A stretch of 64,000 bases of DNA, from positions 124,001-188,000 of the forward strand of contig JAVYIG010001590.1 in the NCBI GenBank assembly GCA_035222895.1, in the 5' to 3' direction. The notes under the pieces were generated by a model that did not search any database, was not told the origin of the DNA, and saw only the letters and a program-made list of their open reading frames with translations. The stretch comes from Strongylocentrotus droebachiensis. Its lineage: Eukaryota; Echinodermata; Echinoidea; Camarodonta; Strongylocentrotidae. Within the stretch, counting starts at the first letter, position 1. Each line of letters starts with the position of its first letter. The position numbers and the translations under genes are program-made. Positions 1-13,200 of the stretch are shown piece after piece.

Positions 1-699
1 CTTGGGGGGGCCGCTATAGACAGGTTTGACTGTATCTAATACATTTCATTTATTTTATCAATTTACCAAAGGAATTATATAACATTAGAACAATGTTTGT
101 TATTTAAACACATCTTTAACAGCTGGAAACAGCATCAGAGTTGTAGATATAACGTATTTACACATGTATGTGTGTAACATTTTGCCTAAGTTCCATACAT
201 GTTTTTGAACGTGGAGAAATTATGACTCTTTTTTTTAACATAACCTTTTTTTCAAATCGGTGAACATCCTTGAAAATTACCGCCTTTTTTACATAAAATT
301 TCTAACTCTCATGCGAACACAAACTTAATATGAAGTGTTACCAACAGGCCTAAAACAATGTTTTATATAATGCGCATATGAATTAATGTATAATAAAAGA
401 AATATATATATGGTTTTCAAATGGAACATGGTGGAACATAGTCATATTAAACAAAACTTTTATTATAACATATAAAAATAAGGACTTACCATTAGAACTG
501 ATAGAATACATCTACCTATTTCCCAAACCTACAAGTTTTGGGACAAATATCAATGCTGTGTATGATTTATTACACTAGAATGGTGATTTTTATTTGTTTT
601 ATTATTTAGCATTGTTACAAATCTCCAATTATATATCTAGTGAAATACTCCTATCTTATTATAACTTCTATTTGATTGCAGGTCATGTTTATTGACATG
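1..699. other. No gene seen; AT-rich flank
   Basis: This stretch lies downstream of the UBX-LRR stop and would hold its 3' untranslated region if the transcript passes the minisatellite. The first 30 bases carry the CTATAGACAGGTTTGACTGTA phrase-like repeat edge also seen near 10,000. Nothing else is supported. Confidence 0.5.
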
Positions 700-1165
700 T
701 CTGACATTACGGATCCTGGTTTCAACTCTGGGTAGGATAATAGAGTGATTTCAGATCTTGGTCTTAGTTTGGGTCTAACACCCTGAAATGCCGTTGATTG
801 CATGTCTTGGTTTCCTGGGTATCAGAGATAGTGGGTCCTGGTTTCAACTCTGTTCTTACATAACAGTGCGATTTCAGTTCCTGTTATGGTACAACAATCT
901 GGGATATTGGTTGTGGTTTCAACTCTGGTCTAGAGTTCTAAGGTGATCTTAGTTCTGGTCTCAAACAATGGGGTTCCCAAGATGGCAAGCCCTGGTTTCA
1001 GCTCTGATCTAGTATGCTGGGGTTGGTCTTAGTTCTGGGCTAAGACTCTGGGGTTCCCAAGATTGTGAGTCGTGGTTTCAGCTCTGATCTAGTATGCTGG
1101 GGTTGTTTCAGTTCCTGGTCTTAGTTCTGGTCTAACACCCTGGGATGTCTGAGATTGTTGATACG
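700..1165. repeat. Degenerate minisatellite, about 80-bp unit, overlapping the stop of the UBX-LRR gene
   Basis: Phrases such as GGTTTCAACTCTG, TCTAGTATGCTGGGG, GGTCTTAGTTCTGG and GGGGTTCCCAAGATTG recur about five to six times with changes. The array reaches into the terminal exon and provides the last roughly ten codons and the stop. Confidence 0.75.
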
Positions 1166-1275
1166 GATAACCTTCAAGCTAGGGCACTTGGTAAGATTTT
1201 GGGCACAGTCAACTGACACACATGTATAATCCAGGTTAAGGAGAGTGAGATATGGCAACGACAGCACTGTGATAC
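1121..1275 (-). CDS. UBX-LRR gene exon 21: terminal exon with stop
   Basis: Residues 953-1003. Last LRR-like strands (LPYLTLLNLDYTCVS and CPSLKVIRINNL), then a short tail ending DQN and TAA at 1123-1121. The tail from about 1165 down lies in a degenerate 80-bp repeat, so the present stop was supplied by repeat DNA. Confidence 0.78.
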
Positions 1276-4200
1276 CTGCATTTGAATGAACGATAGAACA
1301 CATTGAAACATGATGTCAGATTTTTAGTTCATAATTTCTTACATCGGCAAGTTATAAAAGTTGCTTGTTTTTAATATTTAGGTTTAATCTACTAATCAAA
1401 TATCATAAGACATATATGGTATCTTTGTTGAAATAATAAAGTAGGAAACAAAAATGATTAGTGTTGCTAATTTGATGAAGAAACGTTGATTCATTCCCCT
1501 TGAAAATGCTAGGTACAGTAGGGATAGGAGTATTGCTTACCTCTCTCTGAAATGTTTGTTCTACTCAGATTGAGTCGAGATATGTGAGGACAGGAGTTGA
1601 TCACATTAGATAGAAGAAATCGGTCTGTTATCCTGTGGACAAAAATATGAAAGCATGAAAATAATTAATCTACTTCAAATCATTTGCAATAGTGAGTGGG
1701 ATTTTTATATTTTTTAAATTTTTGTTACTGCACTTGCCAATTTTGAGGTAAGTAATCCTGTTCAGCCACAATATTGATTACTAAAAATTGAGTCCAATTT
1801 ATAGTGAACCCTATTCACAGAAACCACACCAAAAAATACAAAACAATATAAGAAATAAAGATTAAAAGCTTGCAGAGTCATAAATTTCAATAAAATTTAT
1901 TGATGTGTAAAACTTACTTAGTTTCTGCCATGCTTAGAACTTGCAGCTTACTGAGCTGACCGATGACTTTTGCCCCTTCATCGTCCACTAAAGTACGATC
2001 TAAGTGAAGTTCAAGCAACTCTGTCAAACCTTGATATACAAAAGGAAAGGAACATGTAATACTAGCATGAGATGATTTACAAGTAGATTACATATTAATC
2101 AGTTGCATTGGTGATGGATGAGTGACACAACATTTCATTCAGCAAAATTTGCTCAGAACTTTATTTCATCAAATGCATGGTTTATAGAGTAAGAGTTGAA
2201 ATCTGGTTTTAAGTTAGATTTAGGGTTAGGGTTAGGGTTGAGATTATTGCTTGGCCCAAGGTTAATATTAGGACTTCTGTAAGGGAAGGGACTTAAATAC
2301 ATACATATTGCACATTGTTTACAACTAGCCACTACCCCAGTCTTTTCCATGTGAATCATGATCAACATATTCAGTAGTTTTCCAGTCTCATCAACGCCTT
2401 TAATTACCGGTAGGCAGCTAGATATTGGTGTTCTACTAATTCCAGAATCGGATTGGATTGGACCTTTGTCACCGCTCAGGTATGAATAGAATATAAATGT
2501 CAGCGGCCAGAGGACAATTTACAACTATTTAGTTGAATAATTGGCAAGACAATTCACAAAGTGAGGATAAACTCTGTTGTGATGGCATGAGCAGATTTTG
2601 TTTATTCACCATTTTTTAATTTCTGCATGTAAAAGATGGTTGACACTATGTTAACATAACAGTGACAATAATAATAATAATAATAATACCTCTATGGAGC
2701 ACAGAAACTATCTAACATTAAGTATATATTCTACTGCGCTACAAGAGCTCCTGATATGCTTAGATTTACAGTTAATTAAAAAAGATGTGTTTTCAGTTTT
2801 TATTTTTATATTTACAGATGGTGATTTCCTGACTTCAAATAGCAAGTTATTCCAGAGTTTTGGGGCTACACAAGCAAATGCTTGATCACCTAGCATTATG
2901 TTTGTTTTGAAAGATGGGATCTGCAGAAACAAAGTATCTCGGGAACTGCGCAAGTTGCGATTGTGTTGATTAAGTTTGAAATTCAACAGTTCTTTGATAT
3001 AAGTGGGAGCTTGACCAAGAAGTGCTTTATATACAATCAGCAAGATTTTGAATGTTTATAAAGGCACTGGGCTTACAAGGAACCACTGAATCTCAGAATA
3101 TATCTTCACTTGTACATGAACTTACCACTCAAGTACTGCATGCCTGCACTGGTCACCTTGGTGTTTGTGATAGAGAGTTTGTGAAGGCTGTTGAGGAAAG
3201 ATTGGGAAGGTCATCAAAACACATGAGGTAAACATTGCATATCATGATCTTCTATCTGTCTCCTCCCCTCTCTGTCCCCTCCCATCTCACCCTTACATAG
3301 ACCCCATCTAAATCTACTTCTATTCTCTCTTTTATTTCTTACAGATGCATGGATGTGACTTTGGCTCATACAGTGCCCTGACTGAAGTTTACAGAGATGT
3401 TTCTCCCTGCATCTAAAAGTCCAGGTTGACTTACTTTGGATTCAAAGTAAAGCATCTTTGGGCAAACCTGCTGTGTTGGTAATTGATCTAGATTTAGTTC
3501 TTAATTCCATCAGACAATTCTTCAAGTACTTGTTTGTGTTTAAAAAATGCACAGCAATAAATGCCACTCCAGCACATTATAATGTATAGAGAAATAAAAA
3601 ATAGACATTTTGTTTCTTCAAAGAGCATATCATTTGATGAGAGACACAAGTGCATCAACTCCTATCAGTTTACACAATTTTAACACTTGGTGGTTCTCAA
3701 CAGAAGATATTGTTATGAGTATTGTGTGGAAAGATTTCTACCTGGTCATATCGGCAAGATGGTGTATCCCTGCATCAGTGATATTGCTGTAGTCAGTCAG
3801 GTCTATTGAACACAACGACATACCTGCAACAACAACAAAAATAAAGATGTGAAAACATGGTTAATTCAACAAGCAAATTGTCAAATGGAAGTGTAACATA
3901 ATATATAAAGGCATACTTGGAGGGAAGAAAGGGACCAGATATTTCCTAAGATATGTTGTGGATACATGATAAGGTTAACAAATAGAAAACAGAAATTTAG
4001 TTTTGCTGAAAGAGCTTCTCCTAAACTGTAGAGAAATCTGAAGAGCACTTTAACATCAAATGTTAAAGGCATCGTTTAACAATGTTAAATCTGAGATGCA
4101 AGGCCCTACATGTTATCAGTGTCTGTGATATGGTGTAATAATGAAGCCCTGAAAAATTTGCGCTTCAAAATGACCAAGAAGTGCCTCAAAAAAGTAAAAC

Positions 4201-7200
4201 TCTTTGAGTGACCGGTTTTGCCATACTCGTTTTCCCCAATAGACTGTAGTATTATGAAAACCGTTAGGCAAACGCAAAATTTGGTTTCGATTTCCAATCA
4301 TAAATATCTTGATAATCAGACAGGCGATCGGCTTGTAAAAGTCATGGGGTTCCTGAATGACCTAAAGGTTTATAATTATCATTGCAGCATAGCTAAATCC
4401 AGGATTTTATTTCAGAATCGGAGACAAAGTTACCGCATCCCTTTAAAACAACCATGTTTGCTATTTAAAATTGTGTTATGGAAAAGATGATACTAAACAA
4501 CAAATACAATGCAATGCACCTGTAGGTGCTATGCAATCTTGTTCTACCTTTTTCTACATCGTACAAATAGTGGAACACCAACAGCTATTATGTAATGAGC
4601 TTACCTGCAATACACTTAAGACCATTATCTGTTGTGGTATGTCTATCAGGTAAGGACAGCTGCATTAACTGCAACCCTGAAGAAGAAAAAAAAAGAGACA
4701 TGTATGATTTCTCTTTGTCGGTACATTTAAATATAAGTTGTTTCATCGTTATATGCACTAAAATATTCAAAAAGCATTATAACTCAAGGATGCACTTCTG
4801 AGGATTGACATATATTGAGTTTCCAATGATTTTCATAAATATTATTTTAAGATTAATATTTTGAGTTTTAACTCTTCATTTCATTTTCAGATGTGGCTGT
4901 CAGCATCATTTATGGCATCAACATTCACAATGTATTAACCTGTTTTTACTTCAGGAAGAAACAAAAAGCGCTATTTTTATTTATGCCAAAGTAATAGAAG
5001 AACATCTACATCCTTGATCAAAATTTGGCTCCCATTGCACAGAAGTGGTTGGCATTCAACCCCTTCCTATTCCCCTACATGAAAACACCCATGCCACCCG
5101 CACAAATAGATTAAAAATTTAAAAAGAGTGAGAAGAAAGAAAGGGTTTAATTCTTACCTTGAAGACAAGTGAGAGCTTCATCACCAGTGATACCTTCAAC
5201 ATGTGAGATATGAAGAACCTTGAGATGAGTGACCTGATGAAGCTTGAGCAAGGCATCTCTCTGAAGACGATTCCTAGACACGTTCAACGACACTAACTGA
5301 CTCAGGTGACCAACGTGCTCTAGAGATTTCACCTAATGGATAAAACAGGAATCAGTCGGTAAGATCAAAAATAATCATCCTTTAAGATGAAGTTGAGTTC
5401 TGGTCATGCGATTGCATTGTGAAAGAAACGGTGTGAAATCGACCAGAAAAGGTTGATTATCTAGCATATAAGAAGTTGTGTGTATTGCAAGGTTCTGGAA
5501 TCATCAAAATGATAAGAAATTTGGCCAAGTCTTGGTAAAGTTACAAACACTGTACACAGAAAGATGTATATGGGACTACACGAACACGTGGAGTAAAAAT
5601 CCTACCCCCGAGTTTTACGATGTTACATGACATATTTAGAATATAAAGGCATTTGAAGAGCCATGCTTTAAAGGGAACATGTCTTATCTGATGTTCTTCC
5701 ACACTTGCATAATAAGAATGATAACGCTCACAAATTATTTTTCACCTCCTCCCAGAACTCAACCTTCTCTTTAATTACTTCATTGATCTGAGGATGCCTT
5801 TACAACAATAAAGATTCACTGAATTTGTGTTGCACAAGTGAGAAGAATTCCGTAAAATTCATGACCACATGTTGACACCAATAGATGTTTGTCTGTTTTA
5901 TTGAATTCAATCATATATTACAATACTCTTGTAAGACGTGAAGACATGCACACAAATATTTTGGAGAGGAGGATTTTCTGGATGAAAAAAAAATGCTTTA
6001 TCAAAATCTCTTGTTTTACTGGACACCACATACTGAGTTTTTGTGTGTGGTTAATTCTAGTTTATATCTAGCTAGGCCCAAGACCTTAAATCTGACGAGT
6101 TTGAGACCGGTCAAAGTTTCAAGCTACTAAAACATACCTGTGTCTGCTCAAGACCTAGGTTCTTCAGCTTTGATAACCCTGTAAAACATAAATATTAAGG
6201 TAAAATTACAAATTAAACATGAAGAAGCAGCTTATAGGTCATACACTCTATTAGAAAAGTGACATTATATATTTCAAAATAATGCACACATGTGTTTTCA
6301 AAAACAGCTTATGAATGCAGTGGTAAAATTTCATTTAAACTTGAATTTGAAAAGACATTGTTTGAATTACATGCAAAAAGTACTAACTACATTCACAACA
6401 GATTTCAAAATCCATCCTTTTCATTAGACACTGCTACTATTTTTCCATTTAGATATAAAAAGAACAAGAAAGCTCACATATTATTTTGAACCTTTACCAG
6501 AACTCCATGTTTTCTTTAAAACCTTTGAATTATTGCCAGCAAATACATCATGTCAAAGCTAATCTACATTTTAACTTTAAGGTGAAGTGACTTAGAGATA
6601 CCTACTTGCTAAGAAGAGTACTGCCATGTCTGTCACATTGGTCCTATTGAGACTCAGGTTTGTGAGGTTGGGTGGAGGGACAGCTACAAAGGTTTCTAAT
6701 CCGGCATCCGTCACCCCGGTCCCTTCAAGCAGTAATGTTGTTAAACTTGAAAACTCTGCGAAAGAATGGCCAAAGTAATCAATTTGATGAAGAGTATAAT
6801 CATCAATGAATATCATAAATACACTGTTAAGGCTTGTTTAAATATGGCGCAGTAAACTGCCACAAAAAAAAGCCACCACGTGTTAATGAATTTCAACCGT
6901 GCGCAACAAAATACTTGTGGTATATTCGCTGAGCTCTGTGTTATAGGATACACAAATATGAAGCGTATTACACTTTACGTCATCATAAAAGAACCACCGA
7001 GGTTTGGCTGTGTCATATCTTAAAGAGCCTTTCTTTCTTAATTTTCTTCTAGCAAACGTCTTTTCAACTGATAAAAAGTATTGGTCGAAGTCGAAGGAAT
7101 GCAACAATGAGAACACATACCTTGTACAGTTTGGAAGACCTTGTCAGTGAGACTCTTGTTGTTGCTCAGGTTCAGATGTTGTAGTTTCTTCAGACCTACA

Positions 7201-10200
7201 ATGTGACATGGCAGACATTGAAGAATGTAAAATCATTGAGCATAAGGAAATTCTTCAACTTTGATCAGTCAAAGCTATGTCCATAATTTTAACTATTTTA
7301 ACCGGTTCCTGAATTATTGATGAATTCTAAGATAAATCATTGTCATGTTCGGAATCTCCGTCAACAATTTTTCTACATGTCTTTTTTTCATTTTTTAGCC
7401 CGTTTTGGTTAGAGTGGCCCTTTAAAGTGCCTCTGTTTATAAAGCAAGGAGGACAAAGTGATATGCATAATAAATCTTAAAGGTACTATGTCCCATTTCC
7501 TTAACTATACAGTGTGAGTCCAAAAAAAGTTTACACCTAGAATATTCTAATCATTTAAAAAATCATCTATGAAAAGTAAATTATCATACATCTTGAGAGA
7601 GTGTTTTCGTTTCATATAATTTTGTGTGGTATATGTTCACGCTTGGATGAACAGAAGGCATTGTTTGCGAGAGTGCAAAAATCAACTTGCGCCAAAGTTG
7701 CTTATGTGATGTTTGAATAAAACAATTGGGATTTGGGGATTTGGGTATGCACTCTCAATGAAATCAATGGCATTGAGACTTTGTTTTTATTATTTCACAA
7801 TGCCATTGATTTCATCAATTTGCTTTCATCAATTTGCTTTCTCTTATTCTTCTTCTGCCTCTTCTTTTTCGTCTTCGTCTTTCTTCCCTTCTTCACTTTC
7901 TCCTACTTATCACTATTATATTATTCTCTTTACTCTTTATTTCTATTTCTCTTTCCTTCTCAAATTCACTCTCCATGTACGTCTCTTGAATCTCATACCA
8001 TACTACTCCGTTTTCGCCTCCTATAATACCTTTTAAATCCAAACCTACTATATTGTGTTACTCAGTACGGGAGCCTATTCACATACAAGCTATGCTTTTT
8101 ATTTAGGCTCCCCACATTTTACATTGTTCTACCCAGCCTGTTATACATACATATTTCGAAATTTCGTACTTATTTTCCGTACATTATATTTGATCTGAAT
8201 TCTCTAATTTTGTTAATAATTTTTTTTCTTGTGTGAAATCTATTCTTATAATAATATACGCCTGTATAAAAAAGAAAAGAATATAAACTGTTTTTCTATG
8301 TAAAATGTGGAATAAATAAAACTTCAAAACTTCAAAAACTTCAATTTGGTCTTTGCAGATCCAAATAACATCCCTTGCAAAATTAATCATGCCACACATA
8401 TCAAATATCGAATATCAAATATCAACAAACATTTGTGCGCGTGTGTGTTTGTGTGTGTGACTTTGCTTCTGCAAAAATCATATGCGATGCATTTCATTTG
8501 ATACATTCAATTCATTCTCTCACTCCACTAATCCCAACATAATACATACTGTAGGCCTCACTTTGGCGCAAGTCGATTTTTGCACTCTCGCAAAAAATGC
8601 CTCCTGTTCATCCAAGCGTGAACACATATGATACCAAATGATTTGGGATAAAACACTCTTTCATAAGATGTATAATAATTTACTGTTCATAGATGATTTT
8701 TAAAATAATTAGCAATTTTCTAGGTGTAAACTTTTTTTTTGACTCACACGGTAGTTAACTTCAGTTTTAATGTTTGGCCTTCCACAAATGAGTGGACTGA
8801 ATATTCAAGCCCATTTGAGCATAGTCCACTGTGATAAATACGAGCCGCCGGATACCTCCATCCTGACTGAAACACCTACTTGTAATCTGCAGCAGACCCT
8901 GATCTGTGATGAGCGGACATGAAGCTAGATTGAGAGATGAGAGATGGATATGAGGGCGCACCGTCTGAAGAAGCTCATTGGTGGTGTACTTGTAGCAGTC
9001 CAAGGCAAGGCGTTGCAGGTGGCTGTAGGGAGGGAGCAAACGACAGCAGAGGTAAAGGAAGGATTTTGAGACATTGAAGACATTGAGACATCATGTATAT
9101 CTATAAACTGATGAGAATAACAAAAAATATATTTTAGAAAAATTTCATTCTTACCTCAAACAGTATAGCAAATTCTACTTATATTTCTGATTACCCTATG
9201 ACCTCATTTGAACCTTTGATACCTTTGATATAATTATAACTTACCAAGGAATAAACATCATCAACGTCTTTGGTCTGAGATGTCCCGACTTCTTGAGTTC
9301 AGTCAAGAGCCTCTCTGCCACTGTGGGTGGCACTGCTTCCAGTCTGCTGAGTCCTCCCGGGTGGCCTTCCAAACGCTTAGAGGTACACTTAACACACATG
9401 TCCAGCAGGGTAGGGATGGGTCTCTCTGTGGGCGGGGAGGTCTGGCTGAGGGGGGTCGGGGCAACGGTGACAAGCCTCTGTAATGCTGCGGCAGCTGTAT
9501 GGATACAAACAAGGAACTAGATGATAGATCTAAATGTCTTCTTGAGTTGTGGTCATAATGGAAATAAAATTGCAGAGATTTAAATCAAACTCACATTGAC
9601 TTTAAATAAACGATATATGCCATGAATTTAGTTGCATATATCTATAAATAAGAGTTGCATATTGACTATAAAAAGTTAAGCTAGATTAAGTGTTAGGCTT
9701 CAGAATATGTTGTTTCAGTGAATGTAATTTCCAGCAAGTCTGCATATGGTTTACTTGCCCAAACAACCTAATAACTGCATCGTATACAGTTCAAAAATTA
9801 GTTTTGGTCAAACCAAGACTGAAGATTTAATCTGAGGGATGGCAGGAAGACTTCTAATGTCAAGCACCAAAAAAAAAAAAAAAAAAACAGTAAAAAACAA
9901 TTTGGTCAGTTCTGGAACTGCATACTCTGTATTCAAAGGTTGTACACATAATTTAAACTACCTCTGCCTCTACTACTCTGTCTATTACTACTGTGAAACC
10001 TGTCTATAAAGACCGCTCAAGGGAGATAGGAAAAGTGGTCTTCATAGACAGGTGGTCTTTGTGTACAGGTTTCTGTAATACATGTATCCATGGCAAAGTC
10101 TATTCGAGGGGAAAAGAAAATGTGGTTTTTGTAGACAAATGGTCTTTCTATACAGGTGGATGCTAAAGCAGGTTTCACTGTATTACATAAAATGTGGAAA

Positions 10201-13200
10201 ATATTACCAATACGCCCAGGACTTGGAGCTGCTTCCCCTCCTTCTCCATCTTGCTCCCCTTGAGCATGGGCAAATCCATAATCAAATCTCCCCGGTCCGT
10301 CAATATTCAGACGACGTCCTTCTCCCCATGCATGTTGACCAAATCCTATCAAAGAAGAATTTATGGAAATATTCATAATAAAGAGGGCAGGCATGTTTAG
10401 ATGTACTGCATGTTAGAGTATGCAGTACTATTGCAGTGATTGATTCGGTTACATGTATAGTATACTGCATCAGATACATTGATCATAACTTAGATAACTG
10501 ACAAAGGTGTTCAGAGAGTCAATGGCTTTATCTTCCCAATGTTTAGCACCAAACATCTCAAGCCCCTTTTAATTCATTATCATTTGACTATTGATTTCCT
10601 GTTCATATGCTGAAAAGATATTGGTCATTTTTAAAACATATGACACAACTTTCTGAGTATTCATACCAGGGATTCTTCCTCTAGCTCCTCAAACAATGTC
10701 AAACATATTTTCTCTCATGACACAATGTCGCCTGAGGCTGAGACATGGTTTGAAAAAGAATATTGTCACCTATAAAGGCACCTACTATCGCAAATTGAAA
10801 ACTACAGAGATTTTCACGGAAAGAAACATCGTAAAAATTTAGTGTTTTGTCAATTGTAATTCAATTATAATGTGGCAAAAAAATTTCAAGCATTTTATAG
10901 GCACATTTCTAGTTTTAAAGTAAATGACAAAATGAATACCATAAACATGACTGCAGATACAAGATTTATACACATTTCTAAAAAAAATTCACTCCAAAAT
11001 ATAAATAGAGTTACTTGCTTGCTCATAATCATCTGAGAACCAATCTGGAGATTTTTCAGAGACTTATCAATGCTTTATTCACAACAATTTATAAAAACAA
11101 TTTATAAAAAATGCATCAAAGAGAACCAACATATTGAATTACTAACCTTGTCCTCCTGGCCTACCACCACCACCTCCCATCATACCAGCCATGTACTGCA
11201 ACTCAGGAGGAACTGCCTGTCCCCACATGTCAACATCGCCCCCATCATCATCACCCATCTCATCCTCCTCTTCCTCATCCTGCAGTCCAGGGCGTCCTAG
11301 CCCTGCCTCATCCACCGCCATCCTCTCTTCTCCATCACTTACATCAAATAGTCTTTCTCCTCTGTTTTCTTCCATCTCTGCATCATCCATATCAACCACT
11401 CCTTCTCCTGCCCTCTCCATCTCACCCTCTTCTTCACTGGCCTCAACCTCTACCTGCCCCTCCCCCATCGCGTCTCCCATGGTTTGACCCCGCCCCCATC
11501 GGTGCACAGGTGTTTGCATAGGCTCAGCAAAGTGGTTTGGCATGGGTTCAATCCTCCTAGGTAATCTTCCGGAGGATGGTTGGCCAGTATTGAGATCTTC
11601 AGGCAAACCTGGTGCTTGAGCTGTAACAAGGAGAAAGAAGCAACAACTTACTTTAATGCATCTTTCAATTAAATATGTAATTTACAGTTAAGAACATCAA
11701 GCCTTTAGTAGTCAACACAAATTTTGCATCATTAATTTAATAACAAAACCCCATTGTTGCAAGCAGTCTAAAAAAAGAAGAAGATAAATGTAGAAATCAA
11801 ATGCTTAATATAAAGCTAAGGTCATTATCCATATTTTCCCTAAACAGCACCCCCCCCCCCCCCCCCCCCTCCACCTCAGATTGGGAACAATTACTGTGAT
11901 AGGGTAAAAAGACTCACACATGTTTATATGATGGGTAGAAGAATCCCTGCAATCTGATTGGTCAATTACCATGTAATTATTTTTACTGGATGCACGCGAT
12001 ATCGGCGATCGATACCACCGATCGATACCACCGATATCCTTTTTTTTTAAATAATTCTCACTTTTTTTTTTTTCTTTAATAATTTTTTTTTTTATATTAT
12101 TTTTTTTTTTTTAATGATTTTTTTTGATAATTTTTTTTTTGGTGATAATTATTAGTTTTTCGTGTTTTTGATAATTTAAAAAATAAAAAAAAAATGATAT
12201 AATTTTTTTTTTTTTTTAAGTTTACAGTTTAATGTGCAATTTTTTTTTTTTTTTTTTAAATTTCATGATAAGTTAAAAATCATGCGTCCGGTAAAAAAAA
12301 ATTACCGGACGCATGATTTTGCCATGCATCCGGTAAATCTGTAAAATAACCAAATTTTGTATTTTTGACAATTTTTGGGGCCCCATCTTATAAAACAGAT
12401 GATGCACAGGTTTAATTCGTGGGTCGGTGGAATTGTGTGCACGCGGTACCTTTGAATTTGGTCTAAAACCATTCAAAGGTACCTTGTGCACACAATCCCT
12501 ACCGACGCACTCAAACCTTTGCATCATTTGTATATTGTAACCCGTTTATAATAACTAAAGGTACCAACAACAGTCCTATACATTTAATACAAATCAGTGC
12601 AAGTGTAATCATAAAGATAGGCTATTGGGTTCTTCATGAATAATGCCATCTTATGTATTATATAATGTTTATAAAGATATATCATATGCTGAGAGCCAGA
12701 AGGATTTTAAAGATATGTGTTTTATGCCATTCTGGCTCTGAGCATAGGATACAAAGAGCACAAAGTTACCTTGTGAGGGACTACCTGCTCTGACAACCAG
12801 ACTTCCGCTTGGTGTAAGGCCTAAATCATAGAGAGACCTGGTGAGCTCCTCAGCAGTATATACCTTCCTTGGAAATGGCTGAATGAAGATAGAAAAAGTA
12901 TAAAAACATGAAAAATGTTCCAAACGCCCAAATTAAACTTACAATGTTTACAAACTTTGTTGATATTATTGCGGGAATCTCAAGTTTGTGGGAAGGATCA
13001 TCTGGAACAGGATAATCATGAAGAGACAAAGAAATTAATACTTCATAAAAAAACAATCATATTTTCTTCAGTTAGAATACACTACCCACAATAAATATAT
13101 ATTGAGGAAAGGGATTGGGTATCTTTGCCTCAGATTCTAAACAAAATCCTGGATTTAGCTCATGCTGCAATCATAATTATAAACCTTTAGGTCAATCAGG

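Noticed and set aside
2153-2500. Minus-strand open stretch between LRR exons 18 and 19 (first thought to be the missing exon)
   Set aside because: It joins the flanking exons only with a stop. The correct exon with LRR sequence and right phases is 3,126-3,187.
3058-3420. Plus-strand open reading with a donor-like GTAAAC and a second piece after TTACAG
   Set aside because: It reads codon-like only because it is the complement of LRR exon 18 (3,126-3,187 minus). The minus-strand exon fits the gene exactly in phase.
11191-11487. 98-codon plus-strand frame rich in Ser and Pro
   Set aside because: It is the antisense of the acidic exon 8 of the UBX-LRR gene, whose phases fit on both sides.
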